Shown here: one piece after another, positions 5,341 to 13,110 of the stretch
Layout: every line of letters begins with the position of its first letter
Position numbering within the stretch: the first letter of the stretch is position 1
NCBI GenBank assembly: GCA_035493555.1
Contig: DATJIC010000017.1
Coordinates: forward strand, 1-14,567
DNA length: 14,567 nucleotides
Reading direction: 5' to 3'
Source: CAMLKC01 sp035493555
GTDB lineage: Bacteria > Patescibacteriota > Saccharimonadia > Saccharimonadales > Saccharimonadaceae
Translations under genes and position numbers: made by a program
The notes under the pieces: generated by a model
What the model was told of the DNA's origin: nothing
Databases searched by the model: none
The model's input: the letters and a program-made list of their open reading frames with translations, nothing else

Positions 5341-8115
5341 ATGTGGATTGCACGTGAGGCTAATCCGTTCGGTAGACTATCGATTCGGAATCTACTGTTA
5401 TTCGTTGCCGCCGTTTGTGCGGCTTCTTTCGCGTATATACTCATGGCAGCCCCCGTTACTCATGCGGCCGATGTCAGCTGGAATGGCGACTCACTGATAT
5501 ATGGTAAAGATTCCTACGTCAGGCAAGCCGACGCCCCACAGGGTAATAGTATGGGGCTTGAAAAGGGAACACACCTTTATACCTTCACCGAGGACGCGCC
5601 GACAAACGGCGGACCTCAAAAAACCCACTTTATTTACTTTGCCCCGAGTGTCGACCCGACAAAAGCCACCTCAGCGTCATACGCCGTGTATGACTTTACA
5701 CCTCCCGATACGTTTAAAAATCCCAGCGATCAAAAAACAATCAGTCTGTCGGTTAAAACCGCCGAGGACTCCAAAACAACCAGCTGTGCCGTACAGGGAA
5801 TAGGGTGGATAGTCTGCCCAGTCACCGACTTTTTTGCCGGCGCAATGGACTGGTTGTTCAATATATTAAGCGGCTTTCTCACCGTTCGTCCGGTACAGAC
5901 CAGCCAGACAAACTCACTCTACCGCGCATGGTCCTACATGCGGAACTTTGCCAATGTCGCCTTTGTTATATCGTTTCTTGTAATTATCTTTTCGCAGGTT
6001 TCAAACGTTGGTATTTCAAACTACGGCATTAAGAAAATACTGCCGCGGCTGGTTATTGCCGCCGTACTGGTTAATATCTCGTACTGGATCTGCGCCATAG
6101 CGATCGACATCTCGAATATTGTCGGCTACTCGATACAAGACATATTTATATCCATGCGAAATGGGCTCGTGGGAACCGAAGGAAACAGCTGGAACGTTAC
6201 CAGCTGGCGCAGCATTACCGGGTTTGTTCTTTCGGGAGGAACGGCACTTACCGCGCTAGGAATCGGAACCTATTCGGCGCTCGCCGGCGCCGGTGGCGCG
6301 ATCTATCTGCTTTTGCCGATTCTCCTCGGTGTCCTTATGGCTGTTTTGGTAGCCCTGCTCGTTCTGGCGGCCCGCCAGGCTATTATTACTATTCTTGTTA
6401 TTGTGTCGCCGCTCGCTTTCGTCGCTTATATTCTGCCAAATACAGAAAAGTACTTTAAGCGGTGGCACGAACTCGGAACCACTCTGCTTGTTATGTTCCC
6501 GGCGTTTTCTGTCGTGTTTGGCGGGGCGCAGCTTGCGGGTACGGCAATCATCCAAAATGCGGATTCTATCAACCTGCTTATCCTAGGTATGGCCGTCCAA
6601 GTGGCACCGCTGGCTATCACGCCACTTCTTATGCGCGTCAGCGGCTCACTCCTTACCAAGGTCGCCGGCCTGGTTAACAATCCAAAACGGGGTATGGTCG
6701 ACCGGACCCGCAACTGGTCGCAGCAGCGTGCCGACGAACATAAAGCCCGTCAGCTAGCCAGCCCGGCTACCCGCCGCCGTGACTTTTTGGCCCGAACCGC
6801 CCAGTCTATCGATGCCCGTAACCGTAAACGCGAAGGTTGGAAGAAAGCCAACGAGTCTATGGCTGAAGCTAGGTGGGAAAACAGCCACGACGCTCACGAG
6901 ATTCACTCAGCAGCTATGCGCGCCTCACTTGTTAAGAGCGTAGGTGAATCTGCCGCCGAAGCACAGTTTGAAGCCCTTAAGCATAGCGACGCCTCTATTC
7001 AGGGTCTGGAGATCGAGGCCCGTGCCAACAAGCTGAACCTTGACCTGTCCAAGGCAAAGGTAGAAGCCGACTGGTCCGAAATGCGCGCTGGAAACTCCCG
7101 CAGCATGGTAGCGCCAGAGAACTTATCGGTTGAGGCGCTGGCCGGCTTTGCACACAGCCGCAACAACCTGGCAAGGGATCTCCGGGAAACTTCGCAGGAG
7201 TCAGAACTTGAAAACCTTCGCAAGCGGTCGGCAGAGCGAGTCTACAGCAAGCAATTTACTGGCGACCTCCTTGAAAACAGCAAAACGATCGATGGCAAGC
7301 AGCTACTCGCCTACGGTGGTGGTATTGCCGGTTCGGAAGGCGAGTCGACCGTTCTGTCTGGTGCCGTTAAGGAATTCCGTAGCGAGTACATTGAGCGTAT
7401 TGCCGAAAAGCAGCAGCTATTGAAGCACTTTAACCTTGAAACGCCGGATGTACAAAAACTTGCCCTCGGCACGAATGTTACTGGCGAGCGTATAGAAGCC
7501 GACGGCCGAGTCGTGAGATACGAATTTAAGGCAGACGACGCTTACGCCCGAGAAGCTGCTATTGATACCCAGCTTAAGACCGGTTCGTTCTCAGAAGTCC
7601 AGAAGATCATTAGCGAATCTGGTGAGGTGGTTATCGAACGCGATGCGAGCGGCAGGGAAACCGGCCGGCGCCAAGGTACAACCTACGGCTACCGCACGTC
7701 AATTAAGGACGTTATTAAAGAATACAAAATTGACTCAAAGGCCGTCTTCCTCGGTTCGCAGACTATTAACGATATCGCCCACGGTAGGATCGGTGGCGAA
7801 GAAGGTCTTAACATGGCCGCCGCCCGTTCTATTTACACTGGTAAGATAACCAAGGAAGACGTATCTGGCATGAAGCGTGCTGCGCTGGAACGCCTATACA
7901 AGGTTAGCGCCGAACAAACACCCGAGTGGAGTGAAGCTAGGACCGACGCCGAACGTGTTGTCGTTAAGACGAAATTCGATGCCCGTATGGATGCTCTTAG
8001 GAAGAGTGCCTGGAGCGTTCTTAATACGCCGGTACTTGCCCGCAACGCAGAGCAAGAGTCTATCGAAGTCCTCAAAGATGTTGTTACCAGATACGGTATT
8101 ACCAACGACGATTAG
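5341..8115 (+). CDS. VirB6/TrbL-like T4SS membrane protein 1 with large cytoplasmic tail
   Basis: Polytopic inner-membrane component of a type IV secretion-like machine. Of 924 residues, about 1-42 are a signal peptide (ends THA). An outer-face domain runs to about 145. A membrane-proximal CX9C motif (C149, C159, with QGIGWIV between) follows, then several hydrophobic segments from about 165 to 445. The core has the motifs RNFANVAF (201-208), LVNISYW (243-249) and SPLAFVAY. Residues from about 450 are hydrophilic, charged and helical-looking, probably cytoplasmic. Classical VirB6 is about 300 residues, so the tail is an added half. The tail contains QKLALGT (705-711) and ALERLYKV (848-855), both echoed in the paralogue at 9443-11986. 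The VirB6-like call is strong by layout and neighbours; the tail's function is unknown. Confidence 0.85.
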   Translation: MWIAREANPFGRLSIRNLLLFVAAVCAASFAYILMAAPVTHAADVSWNGDSLIYGKDSYVRQADAPQGNSMGLEKGTHLYTFTEDAPTNGGPQKTHFIYFAPSVDPTKATSASYAVYDFTPPDTFKNPSDQKTISLSVKTAEDSKTTSCAVQGIGWIVCPVTDFFAGAMDWLFNILSGFLTVRPVQTSQTNSLYRAWSYMRNFANVAFVISFLVIIFSQVSNVGISNYGIKKILPRLVIAAVLVNISYWICAIAIDISNIVGYSIQDIFISMRNGLVGTEGNSWNVTSWRSITGFVLSGGTALTALGIGTYSALAGAGGAIYLLLPILLGVLMAVLVALLVLAARQAIITILVIVSPLAFVAYILPNTEKYFKRWHELGTTLLVMFPAFSVVFGGAQLAGTAIIQNADSINLLILGMAVQVAPLAITPLLMRVSGSLLTKVAGLVNNPKRGMVDRTRNWSQQRADEHKARQLASPATRRRDFLARTAQSIDARNRKREGWKKANESMAEARWENSHDAHEIHSAAMRASLVKSVGESAAEAQFEALKHSDASIQGLEIEARANKLNLDLSKAKVEADWSEMRAGNSRSMVAPENLSVEALAGFAHSRNNLARDLRETSQESELENLRKRSAERVYSKQFTGDLLENSKTIDGKQLLAYGGGIAGSEGESTVLSGAVKEFRSEYIERIAEKQQLLKHFNLETPDVQKLALGTNVTGERIEADGRVVRYEFKADDAYAREAAIDTQLKTGSFSEVQKIISESGEVVIERDASGRETGRRQGTTYGYRTSIKDVIKEYKIDSKAVFLGSQTINDIAHGRIGGEEGLNMAAARSIYTGKITKEDVSGMKRAALERLYKVSAEQTPEWSEARTDAERVVVKTKFDARMDALRKSAWSVLNTPVLARNAEQESIEVLKDVVTRYGITNDD

Positions 8116-8147
8116 GGATATTCTCTTACACCCATTAACACTGCACC

Positions 8148-8174
8148 GTTCCCTCGCCGAAAAGACGAGGGAAC
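8148..8174 (+). terminator. Hairpin after VirB6-like gene 1
   Basis: A 9-bp stem GTTCCCTCG/CGAGGGAAC with a 9-nt loop lies 32 nt after the stop codon. It is followed by ACTATTATATATA rather than a clean T-run, so it is a weak terminator candidate or a 3'-end stabilising hairpin. Confidence 0.45.
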
Positions 8175-8202
8175 TATTATATATAGCTGCTAAAGTGGTA
8201 AA

Positions 8203-8230
8203 ACCTACACACACCATATGTAGCGTAGGT
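8203..8230. repeat. Short dyad upstream of the 8248-8276 promoter
   Basis: ACCTAC (8203-8208) and GTAGGT (8225-8230) are inverted copies separated by 16 nt, with an inner CTACA/TGTAG pair sharing bases. It ends 17 nt before the -35 box. It could be a regulator site, but half-sites are short. Confidence 0.25.
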
Positions 8231-8247
8231 AAAATATATTTGACCCC

Positions 8248-8276
8248 TTGAACTTTTTACATTTTGGGTATATAAT
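8248..8276 (+). promoter_or_regulatory. Promoter of the 340-residue membrane protein gene
   Basis: TTGAAC (8248-8253), 17-nt spacer, consensus TATAAT (8271-8276). The predicted start near 8283 leaves a leader of about 50 nt that includes the ribosome binding site GAGGAA. Confidence 0.75.
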
Positions 8277-8332
8277 ATAAAATACAATATGAGTTTTAAG
8301 TGCCCACATAAGTGCGCGAGGAACATGACGAT

Positions 8333-9355
8333 ATGTCAGAACGACCACGAACAACGACAACAACCGAAGGCGATGGCTCTGAATTCAGAATCCCAACAGT
8401 ACCCGACCACGCTCCAGAATACGCCGAACGGACCGATGACTTTAGCGAGGGAAGTGAAAAAGGCGGCCGCAGGTGGCTGCGAAACGTTATTGCCCTTGGA
8501 GCCGCGGGTGCAACCCTGGCAGCCGGCATTTTCGTAGGAGCCAAAGTATTTGGTGGTCACGAAGGCCCTAGCAAAGAAGGCCAACGCCCTGTTGCAACCG
8601 CTCCAGCTAATCCGGGCGAAACTCACGAAGCAAGTCCTTCCGCCCCTACTAGCGAAACAAATCCCGATTCATGGACTGCTGAGAACCTACCACTTTCTAT
8701 CGACATTGACGGCAACGGTTCAGTAGAGAACTTCACAGGCAAAGAACAGCTCGTAAAAGCCTTGAGTCTTGAGGTTGCTAAGTATCCAACCCCAGAAGCA
8801 GCTTCTAAAGCACTGCTTGAACGCTTTAATACAATTGTTAGCTGGGGAACAAATAAAGAAGCAGACGCTAAGTACGACGGCTACTCAAGCGCCGACCATC
8901 AGCGCGTGGGCGTTGGTGCCGCAAAGCAAGATGTCCTTCTTCCGGCATTTCAAGAAGCGCTCGTAGGAACACCCGCAGACGGCGCACAAGTTATGGAACT
9001 TCCTGATAACTGGGCATCCTGGGTTAATGACACGGCTCAAGAAGTTAATCACAGGTGGATTATAACGAAAGATCAGGCACATCCTTACAAATATTCGTGC
9101 GCGGCTGACACCTCAAAAGCAAACGGCGGCATTGTATTTAATAGCGGCGACGAGGCAACTCACTTAAAGCACGGAACTATATTCGTAAGGTGTACCGACA
9201 ACCTTGATCAGACCGATCTCGGTAGCCGGCAAATGGCCGACGGTACACAAGGGTACAACTCCCTGAACAGTAAACAATCATGGTTTGTCGATCTTCAACA
9301 ACAGAACGGCAAATGGGTTGTTATAGGTATGCAAGCCGAAGAAGCCCTTCAGTAG
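8333..9355 (+). CDS. Single-pass membrane protein, possible VirB8-like T4SS component
   Basis: A 340-residue protein not recognised by a specific signature. It has a hydrophilic N terminus (1-46), one hydrophobic segment (about 51-73) preceded by GGRRWLR, a Pro/Ala/Thr-rich linker (75-113), and an outer domain of about 225 residues with C256 and C287. The end of the outer domain, SWFVDLQQQNGKWVVIGMQ, has the amphipathic strand pattern and Gly-Lys-Trp-Val turn often seen at the C terminus of NTF2-fold domains, which VirB8 and TcpC also have. That topology plus the position between two VirB6-like genes suggests a VirB8-type scaffold; this is inference. Start: the ATG at 8333 has GAGGAA 9 nt upstream; an in-frame GTG at 8312 would add seven residues and overlap that site. 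It could instead be an unrelated surface protein. Confidence 0.7.
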   Translation: MSERPRTTTTTEGDGSEFRIPTVPDHAPEYAERTDDFSEGSEKGGRRWLRNVIALGAAGATLAAGIFVGAKVFGGHEGPSKEGQRPVATAPANPGETHEASPSAPTSETNPDSWTAENLPLSIDIDGNGSVENFTGKEQLVKALSLEVAKYPTPEAASKALLERFNTIVSWGTNKEADAKYDGYSSADHQRVGVGAAKQDVLLPAFQEALVGTPADGAQVMELPDNWASWVNDTAQEVNHRWIITKDQAHPYKYSCAADTSKANGGIVFNSGDEATHLKHGTIFVRCTDNLDQTDLGSRQMADGTQGYNSLNSKQSWFVDLQQQNGKWVVIGMQAEEALQ

Positions 9356-9369
9356 ACAAGTATTTCTAA

Positions 9370-9409
9370 AAAAATAAAAGGCCAGCACCTAGCTAGGCCT
9401 TTTATTTTT
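9370..9409 (+). terminator. Rho-independent terminator after the VirB8-like candidate
   Basis: A perfect 14-bp stem (9370-9383 with 9396-9409) has GGCC at the inner end, a 12-nt loop, and a T-rich 3' arm ending TTTTT. Its last two bases are the first two of the next promoter's TTGACT. Confidence 0.85.
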
Positions 9410-9435
9410 GACTTTTTTACGGCATAATTTAGCGT
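9408..9435 (+). promoter_or_regulatory. Putative promoter of VirB6-like gene 2
   Basis: TTGACT (9408-9413), 16-nt spacer, weak -10 TAGCGT (9430-9435). The -10 ends 7 nt before the ATG at 9443, so the message would be essentially leaderless; no Shine-Dalgarno is present. The -35 is fused to the upstream terminator. Confidence 0.4.
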
Positions 9436-9442
9436 AAGTACT

Positions 9443-11986
9443 ATGAAAGCAAAGCTACTCGCGTTCTTAGGGTTAATTATTGCCACGATGGGCGCGGTGC
9501 TTACTATGAATGCAGCACCGGTGCATGCCTCCGGCGAAAAATACGAATGGATCAACCCAACAACCATCCGTGCAAGCGGCGGCTTATATAATAATGTCAA
9601 TGCCGCTAAAAATGGCGTTATCGACTTTCCCCAACAAGGCGACGGCACATTCCAGATAACCAGTAAGGGCGACTGTGATATCACCATGACCATTACGGTC
9701 ACCTCGGCCGATAACACCCAGGCGAAGCTCGTGACAAAAGGCTGTGACGGACCAGCAAAAGATTTTGACCGCGATTTAACCATTACCCACCCCGAGAAGG
9801 GACCGGTTGGATATGACAAAGCAGATTGTACGAATGCAACCCAGAACAGAGGCAACCAAGGAAAGTGTGTCGCTGTTCAAGCCTGCATGAAGACAGGGCA
9901 AACAGCCGACGACTGCTCTACCGCCTACGATACTTGTCTTACTAACCACACCGTCGACGGCAAAATATCCGACGCCGATAAAAAAGCCTGTACCGATAAC
10001 GTCACAAAAGGTCAGCTAGATGCAGCCAATGCTTCGCCAGCTAAAGACAATAAAACTTCTTGCGCCATCCAGGGGATAGGGTGGATAGTCTGTCCGGTAA
10101 CCAACTTTTTAGCTAAAATCGTCGACGCAGCCTACGGGTTTGTATCTAGTCTTCTTACGGTGCAACCGCTCCTTACTACTGGAGCGTCAAAAGGTGTCTA
10201 CGACGCATGGTCAATTATGCGAAACTTTGCCAACGTTGCCTTTGTAATAGCGTTTCTCGTTATTATATTTGCGCAGGTAACAAGTATCGGCATTACCAAT
10301 TACGGTATAAAACGGATGCTGCCGCGGCTCATCATATCCGCTATTCTTGTAAATATCTCTTACTGGGTCTGCGCCATCGCTATCGATGTATCCAACATCC
10401 TTGGCACCTCCCTAACGGATTTGTTTAATAGTCTAAAAGCATCCGTTAACTTACCCGACGCGGGTGATTTTGGCGCCTCCGGCTCAGGCTGGGAGGGAAT
10501 TGCAGGCGGTATTTTAGCGGGGACTGCCGTTGCCGCCGCAGCAATTTATATTGGGCTTTCAGCGTTACTGCCAATGCTTCTTGCCGCGCTTCTTGCGATT
10601 GTTACCGTCTTCCTCGTGCTCGCGCTCCGGCAAGCCCTTATTATTCTGCTTGTTGTTGTCGCGCCACTGGCATTCGTAGCATACCTTTTGCCAAACACCG
10701 AAACCTGGTTTAAAAAATGGCGCGAACTTTTCCAGACATTATTATTAATGTTCCCAATAATTTCGCTGATATTTGGCGCCTCCGCCTTGGCTTCAAAAAT
10801 CGTTATGGGCACGGCAACAGGTGACTACGCTATTGCTATTAAACTAATGGGCGCCGGAATTTCTATTATTCCTCTTGCGATCACACCAATCGTCATGAAG
10901 TCGGCAGGCGGACTCTTAAACAGGTTTGGCGGTATTATTAATAACCCGAACAAAGGGCCGTTCGACCGTATGCGAAAGGGTGCTGAAGGCTACCGCAAGA
11001 ACCGCCAGGAATACCGGCAACTCAAGGCACTTAATGGCTACCGAACCCTTCCGGGCCGGGGAATTCCAGCACGCATGGGAGCCCGCCGCGAAGCAGTACT
11101 TAACAGCCGCAAGTCAGAACTTAACCGAACCAAGTCTTCTGAAATTGCCGAACTTGCAGCTAATAACGAAGGCTTTAGGAAGAAGCTGGCCCAAGGTGGC
11201 ATGGATGGCGCCGAAGAACGCGCACTCGCCCAGGCAATTAACGTGCAGGCTAAGCTCCAGGCCGACGAAGTCACGGCAGCAAACGCCATCATCAAAAACG
11301 CCAACCTGGAAGGTGACATTGGTAGTCTTCAAAAACTTGCAATGGGTACCGGAGAAAAAATCCAGTTTACCGACGTCAATGGCGTAAAGCGTGAAATGAC
11401 CGCGACCAAGGGTTCCGCGCTACAGACCGCCGCCATCCAGCAGCAGTTTAAGATCGGTGACGTCGAGAAGACCGACCAACTGGTTATGAACTCTGCCAAG
11501 ATGGATGCGCCTCAGCGTCAGGCTATTGCCGAAGGCATGGGGGCTATGAGCAGTAAAGTGGCTTACTACGGCGGAAGCTCTGGCGATAAGGTTGCCAAGG
11601 GTGACGTGGGCAGCGAAGCGGATCTTAACGGTCTCGTTGCAGACACGATCAACAAAGGTAAATTCTCAGCAACATCGCTTGCCGGATCCGACAAGGATGC
11701 GCTTGAACGCATGTCTAAGGTTGCGTCAGACTTCAAGGCTAAAGACGGAGATGGCAACATGGTGGCTGCCCAAACCAAAGACTCCAGTGGCAATTCCGTC
11801 GACATATCTGTCAACGCTACCGCCAAAGCTGCTTTGGTTGATGCTGCCGACAAGGCAATGAACGACCCAACTATCGTCAACAAACCATCACAGCGCAATG
11901 CGGTACGCCTAACGGAAATGGGCGCCGGCAGGGCGTTTACCGGTGTTGCTGATAATCCAGAAACATTTAAGGACATGGCGCCTTAG
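9443..11986 (+). CDS. VirB6/TrbL-like T4SS membrane protein 2 with large cytoplasmic tail
   Basis: Paralogue of the product of 5341-8115, 847 residues. About 1-29 are a signal peptide (ends VHA). The outer-face domain (30-200) differs from that of paralogue 1 and contains several extra cysteines. The shared CX9C motif is C207...C217. The membrane core (about 220-500) has RNFANVAF, LVNISYW and APLAFVAYLLPNTE. The tail from about 505 is hydrophilic and Ala/Lys/Glu-rich. Tail motifs QKLAMGT (630-636) and ALERMSKV (753-760) match paralogue 1, so the tails are homologous, while the outer domains are not obviously so. The start ATG lacks a Shine-Dalgarno. Presumably an inner-membrane channel or platform subunit; why two are needed is not visible. 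Confidence 0.85.
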   Translation: MKAKLLAFLGLIIATMGAVLTMNAAPVHASGEKYEWINPTTIRASGGLYNNVNAAKNGVIDFPQQGDGTFQITSKGDCDITMTITVTSADNTQAKLVTKGCDGPAKDFDRDLTITHPEKGPVGYDKADCTNATQNRGNQGKCVAVQACMKTGQTADDCSTAYDTCLTNHTVDGKISDADKKACTDNVTKGQLDAANASPAKDNKTSCAIQGIGWIVCPVTNFLAKIVDAAYGFVSSLLTVQPLLTTGASKGVYDAWSIMRNFANVAFVIAFLVIIFAQVTSIGITNYGIKRMLPRLIISAILVNISYWVCAIAIDVSNILGTSLTDLFNSLKASVNLPDAGDFGASGSGWEGIAGGILAGTAVAAAAIYIGLSALLPMLLAALLAIVTVFLVLALRQALIILLVVVAPLAFVAYLLPNTETWFKKWRELFQTLLLMFPIISLIFGASALASKIVMGTATGDYAIAIKLMGAGISIIPLAITPIVMKSAGGLLNRFGGIINNPNKGPFDRMRKGAEGYRKNRQEYRQLKALNGYRTLPGRGIPARMGARREAVLNSRKSELNRTKSSEIAELAANNEGFRKKLAQGGMDGAEERALAQAINVQAKLQADEVTAANAIIKNANLEGDIGSLQKLAMGTGEKIQFTDVNGVKREMTATKGSALQTAAIQQQFKIGDVEKTDQLVMNSAKMDAPQRQAIAEGMGAMSSKVAYYGGSSGDKVAKGDVGSEADLNGLVADTINKGKFSATSLAGSDKDALERMSKVASDFKAKDGDGNMVAAQTKDSSGNSVDISVNATAKAALVDAADKAMNDPTIVNKPSQRNAVRLTEMGAGRAFTGVADNPETFKDMAP

Positions 11987-11988
11987 GC

Positions 11989-12012
11989 GTACGTTTCCTG
12001 ATAAAAACGTAC
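11989..12012 (+). terminator. Short hairpin after VirB6-like gene 2
   Basis: GTACGTTT and AAACGTAC form an 8-bp stem with an 8-nt loop starting 2 nt after the stop codon. No T-run follows, so termination is doubtful. Confidence 0.35.
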
Positions 12013-12063
12013 AAACAATATTAAAATGACACGTTAAACGCATGATCTAACACGGGCGTAAAA

Positions 12064-12072
12064 TGCTATACT
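12064..12072 (+). promoter_or_regulatory. Extended -10 promoter of the PrgI-family gene
   Basis: TGCTATACT contains an extended -10 (TGn) and TATACT (12067-12072), which ends 9 nt before the ATG at 12082. No convincing -35 is present, as is common for extended -10 promoters. The predicted leader is about 3 nt and there is no Shine-Dalgarno. Confidence 0.55.
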
Positions 12073-12081
12073 TAAAACTAT

Positions 12082-13074
12082 ATGGCCGTCTATAAAGTAC
12101 CCCAAGACGTTGAGGCAGATGACAAGCTGATCGGACCGTTTAGCTTCCGTCAGTTTATCTACCTTATTATTGTCGCCATATCCATTGCGATAGGGTGGGG
12201 GCTGAGCCGTCTATTTATTCCGCTCGCCATTATCCCATTACCGCTCATACTGTTCTTTGGAGCTCTCGCGCTGCCGTTAAAAAAGGATCAGCCGATGGAG
12301 ATCTACCTGGCGGCAGTCGTATCGTTTTATCTAAAGCCACGCAAGCGCCTTTGGCAGCCCGACGGCATACAGTCGCTAGTTGAAATTACCGCGCCAAAAG
12401 TCATTGAAGTAAAACGATCAAAAGATTTATCCGAATCCGAGGCCCAGCAGCGACTTTCTTACCTTGCAAATATCGTTGATACCGAAGGGTGGGCGGTGCG
12501 CGGCGTAGATACAAGCAATAGCGCTATGTTAAATGACGTGTACAACGAGGCTCAGCAGCAAGAAGACGTCCTTGATTCAACCAGCGGGGTTGCACAATCT
12601 TTTGATTCAATGATTAGCCAGGCGGATCTGCGTCGTCGACAGGAAATGGTAGAGCGCATGCACCAGCAGCCTGCTGCACCGCAACCGGTTATTCCTCCGC
12701 AAGTAGCCGCTCCGCCGGTGTTTGACCCTTACGCTACTCTTGCACCCACAGCTACGCCCCCAGCCGAACCGCATCTTACCTACAACCCATACCCCGATTC
12801 CATACGCCAATCCGTCATAAATCCGCTTGGCACTGAACCACCCACACCTCCAATGGCAGCTCCACAGCCGCAAGTGGTTATGCCGGTGCCGGCACCGCCG
12901 GTACAAGTGCCTGACGATACACAAACCACTAGCGAAAAACCTGTTTCTCCTGATATAATAAACCTTGCAAACAATTCCGATTTGTCTATCGAGACTATCG
13001 CGCATGAGGCTAACCGCATCCACCAAAAGGAAGAACACCTTCCTGAAGAGGAAGTGGTAATCTCATTACGCTAA
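12082..13074 (+). CDS. PrgI family (VirB3-like) T4SS protein with proline-rich tail
   Basis: Inner-membrane protein that in related loci sits next to and probably works with the VirB4-type ATPase. Of 330 residues, the N-terminal 95 are the PrgI-type module: MAVYKVPQDVEADDKLIGPF, two close hydrophobic segments (about 25-41 and 44-65), then LPLKKDQPMEIYL and the basic FYLKPRKRLW. The remaining 235 residues are extra compared with a minimal PrgI protein of about 100-130: a Glu/Gln-rich helical part (105-193), a proline-rich stretch (about 195-280) and an acidic C terminus. The extension should be cytoplasmic if both segments span the membrane. The next gene begins 36 nt later and its product opens with a similar Pro/Gln-rich stretch. 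Confidence 0.88.
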   Translation: MAVYKVPQDVEADDKLIGPFSFRQFIYLIIVAISIAIGWGLSRLFIPLAIIPLPLILFFGALALPLKKDQPMEIYLAAVVSFYLKPRKRLWQPDGIQSLVEITAPKVIEVKRSKDLSESEAQQRLSYLANIVDTEGWAVRGVDTSNSAMLNDVYNEAQQQEDVLDSTSGVAQSFDSMISQADLRRRQEMVERMHQQPAAPQPVIPPQVAAPPVFDPYATLAPTATPPAEPHLTYNPYPDSIRQSVINPLGTEPPTPPMAAPQPQVVMPVPAPPVQVPDDTQTTSEKPVSPDIINLANNSDLSIETIAHEANRIHQKEEHLPEEEVVISLR

Positions 13075-13110
13075 TCGTGAAGATCAATATGAGGCAAGGA
13101 AGAGTGGGAA

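Noticed and set aside
8289..8537. Small plus-strand frame starting MSFKCPHKC just after the 8271 promoter
   Set aside because: It runs out of frame into the 340-residue gene; its later part is a shifted reading of that gene's N terminus, and its start has no ribosome binding site.
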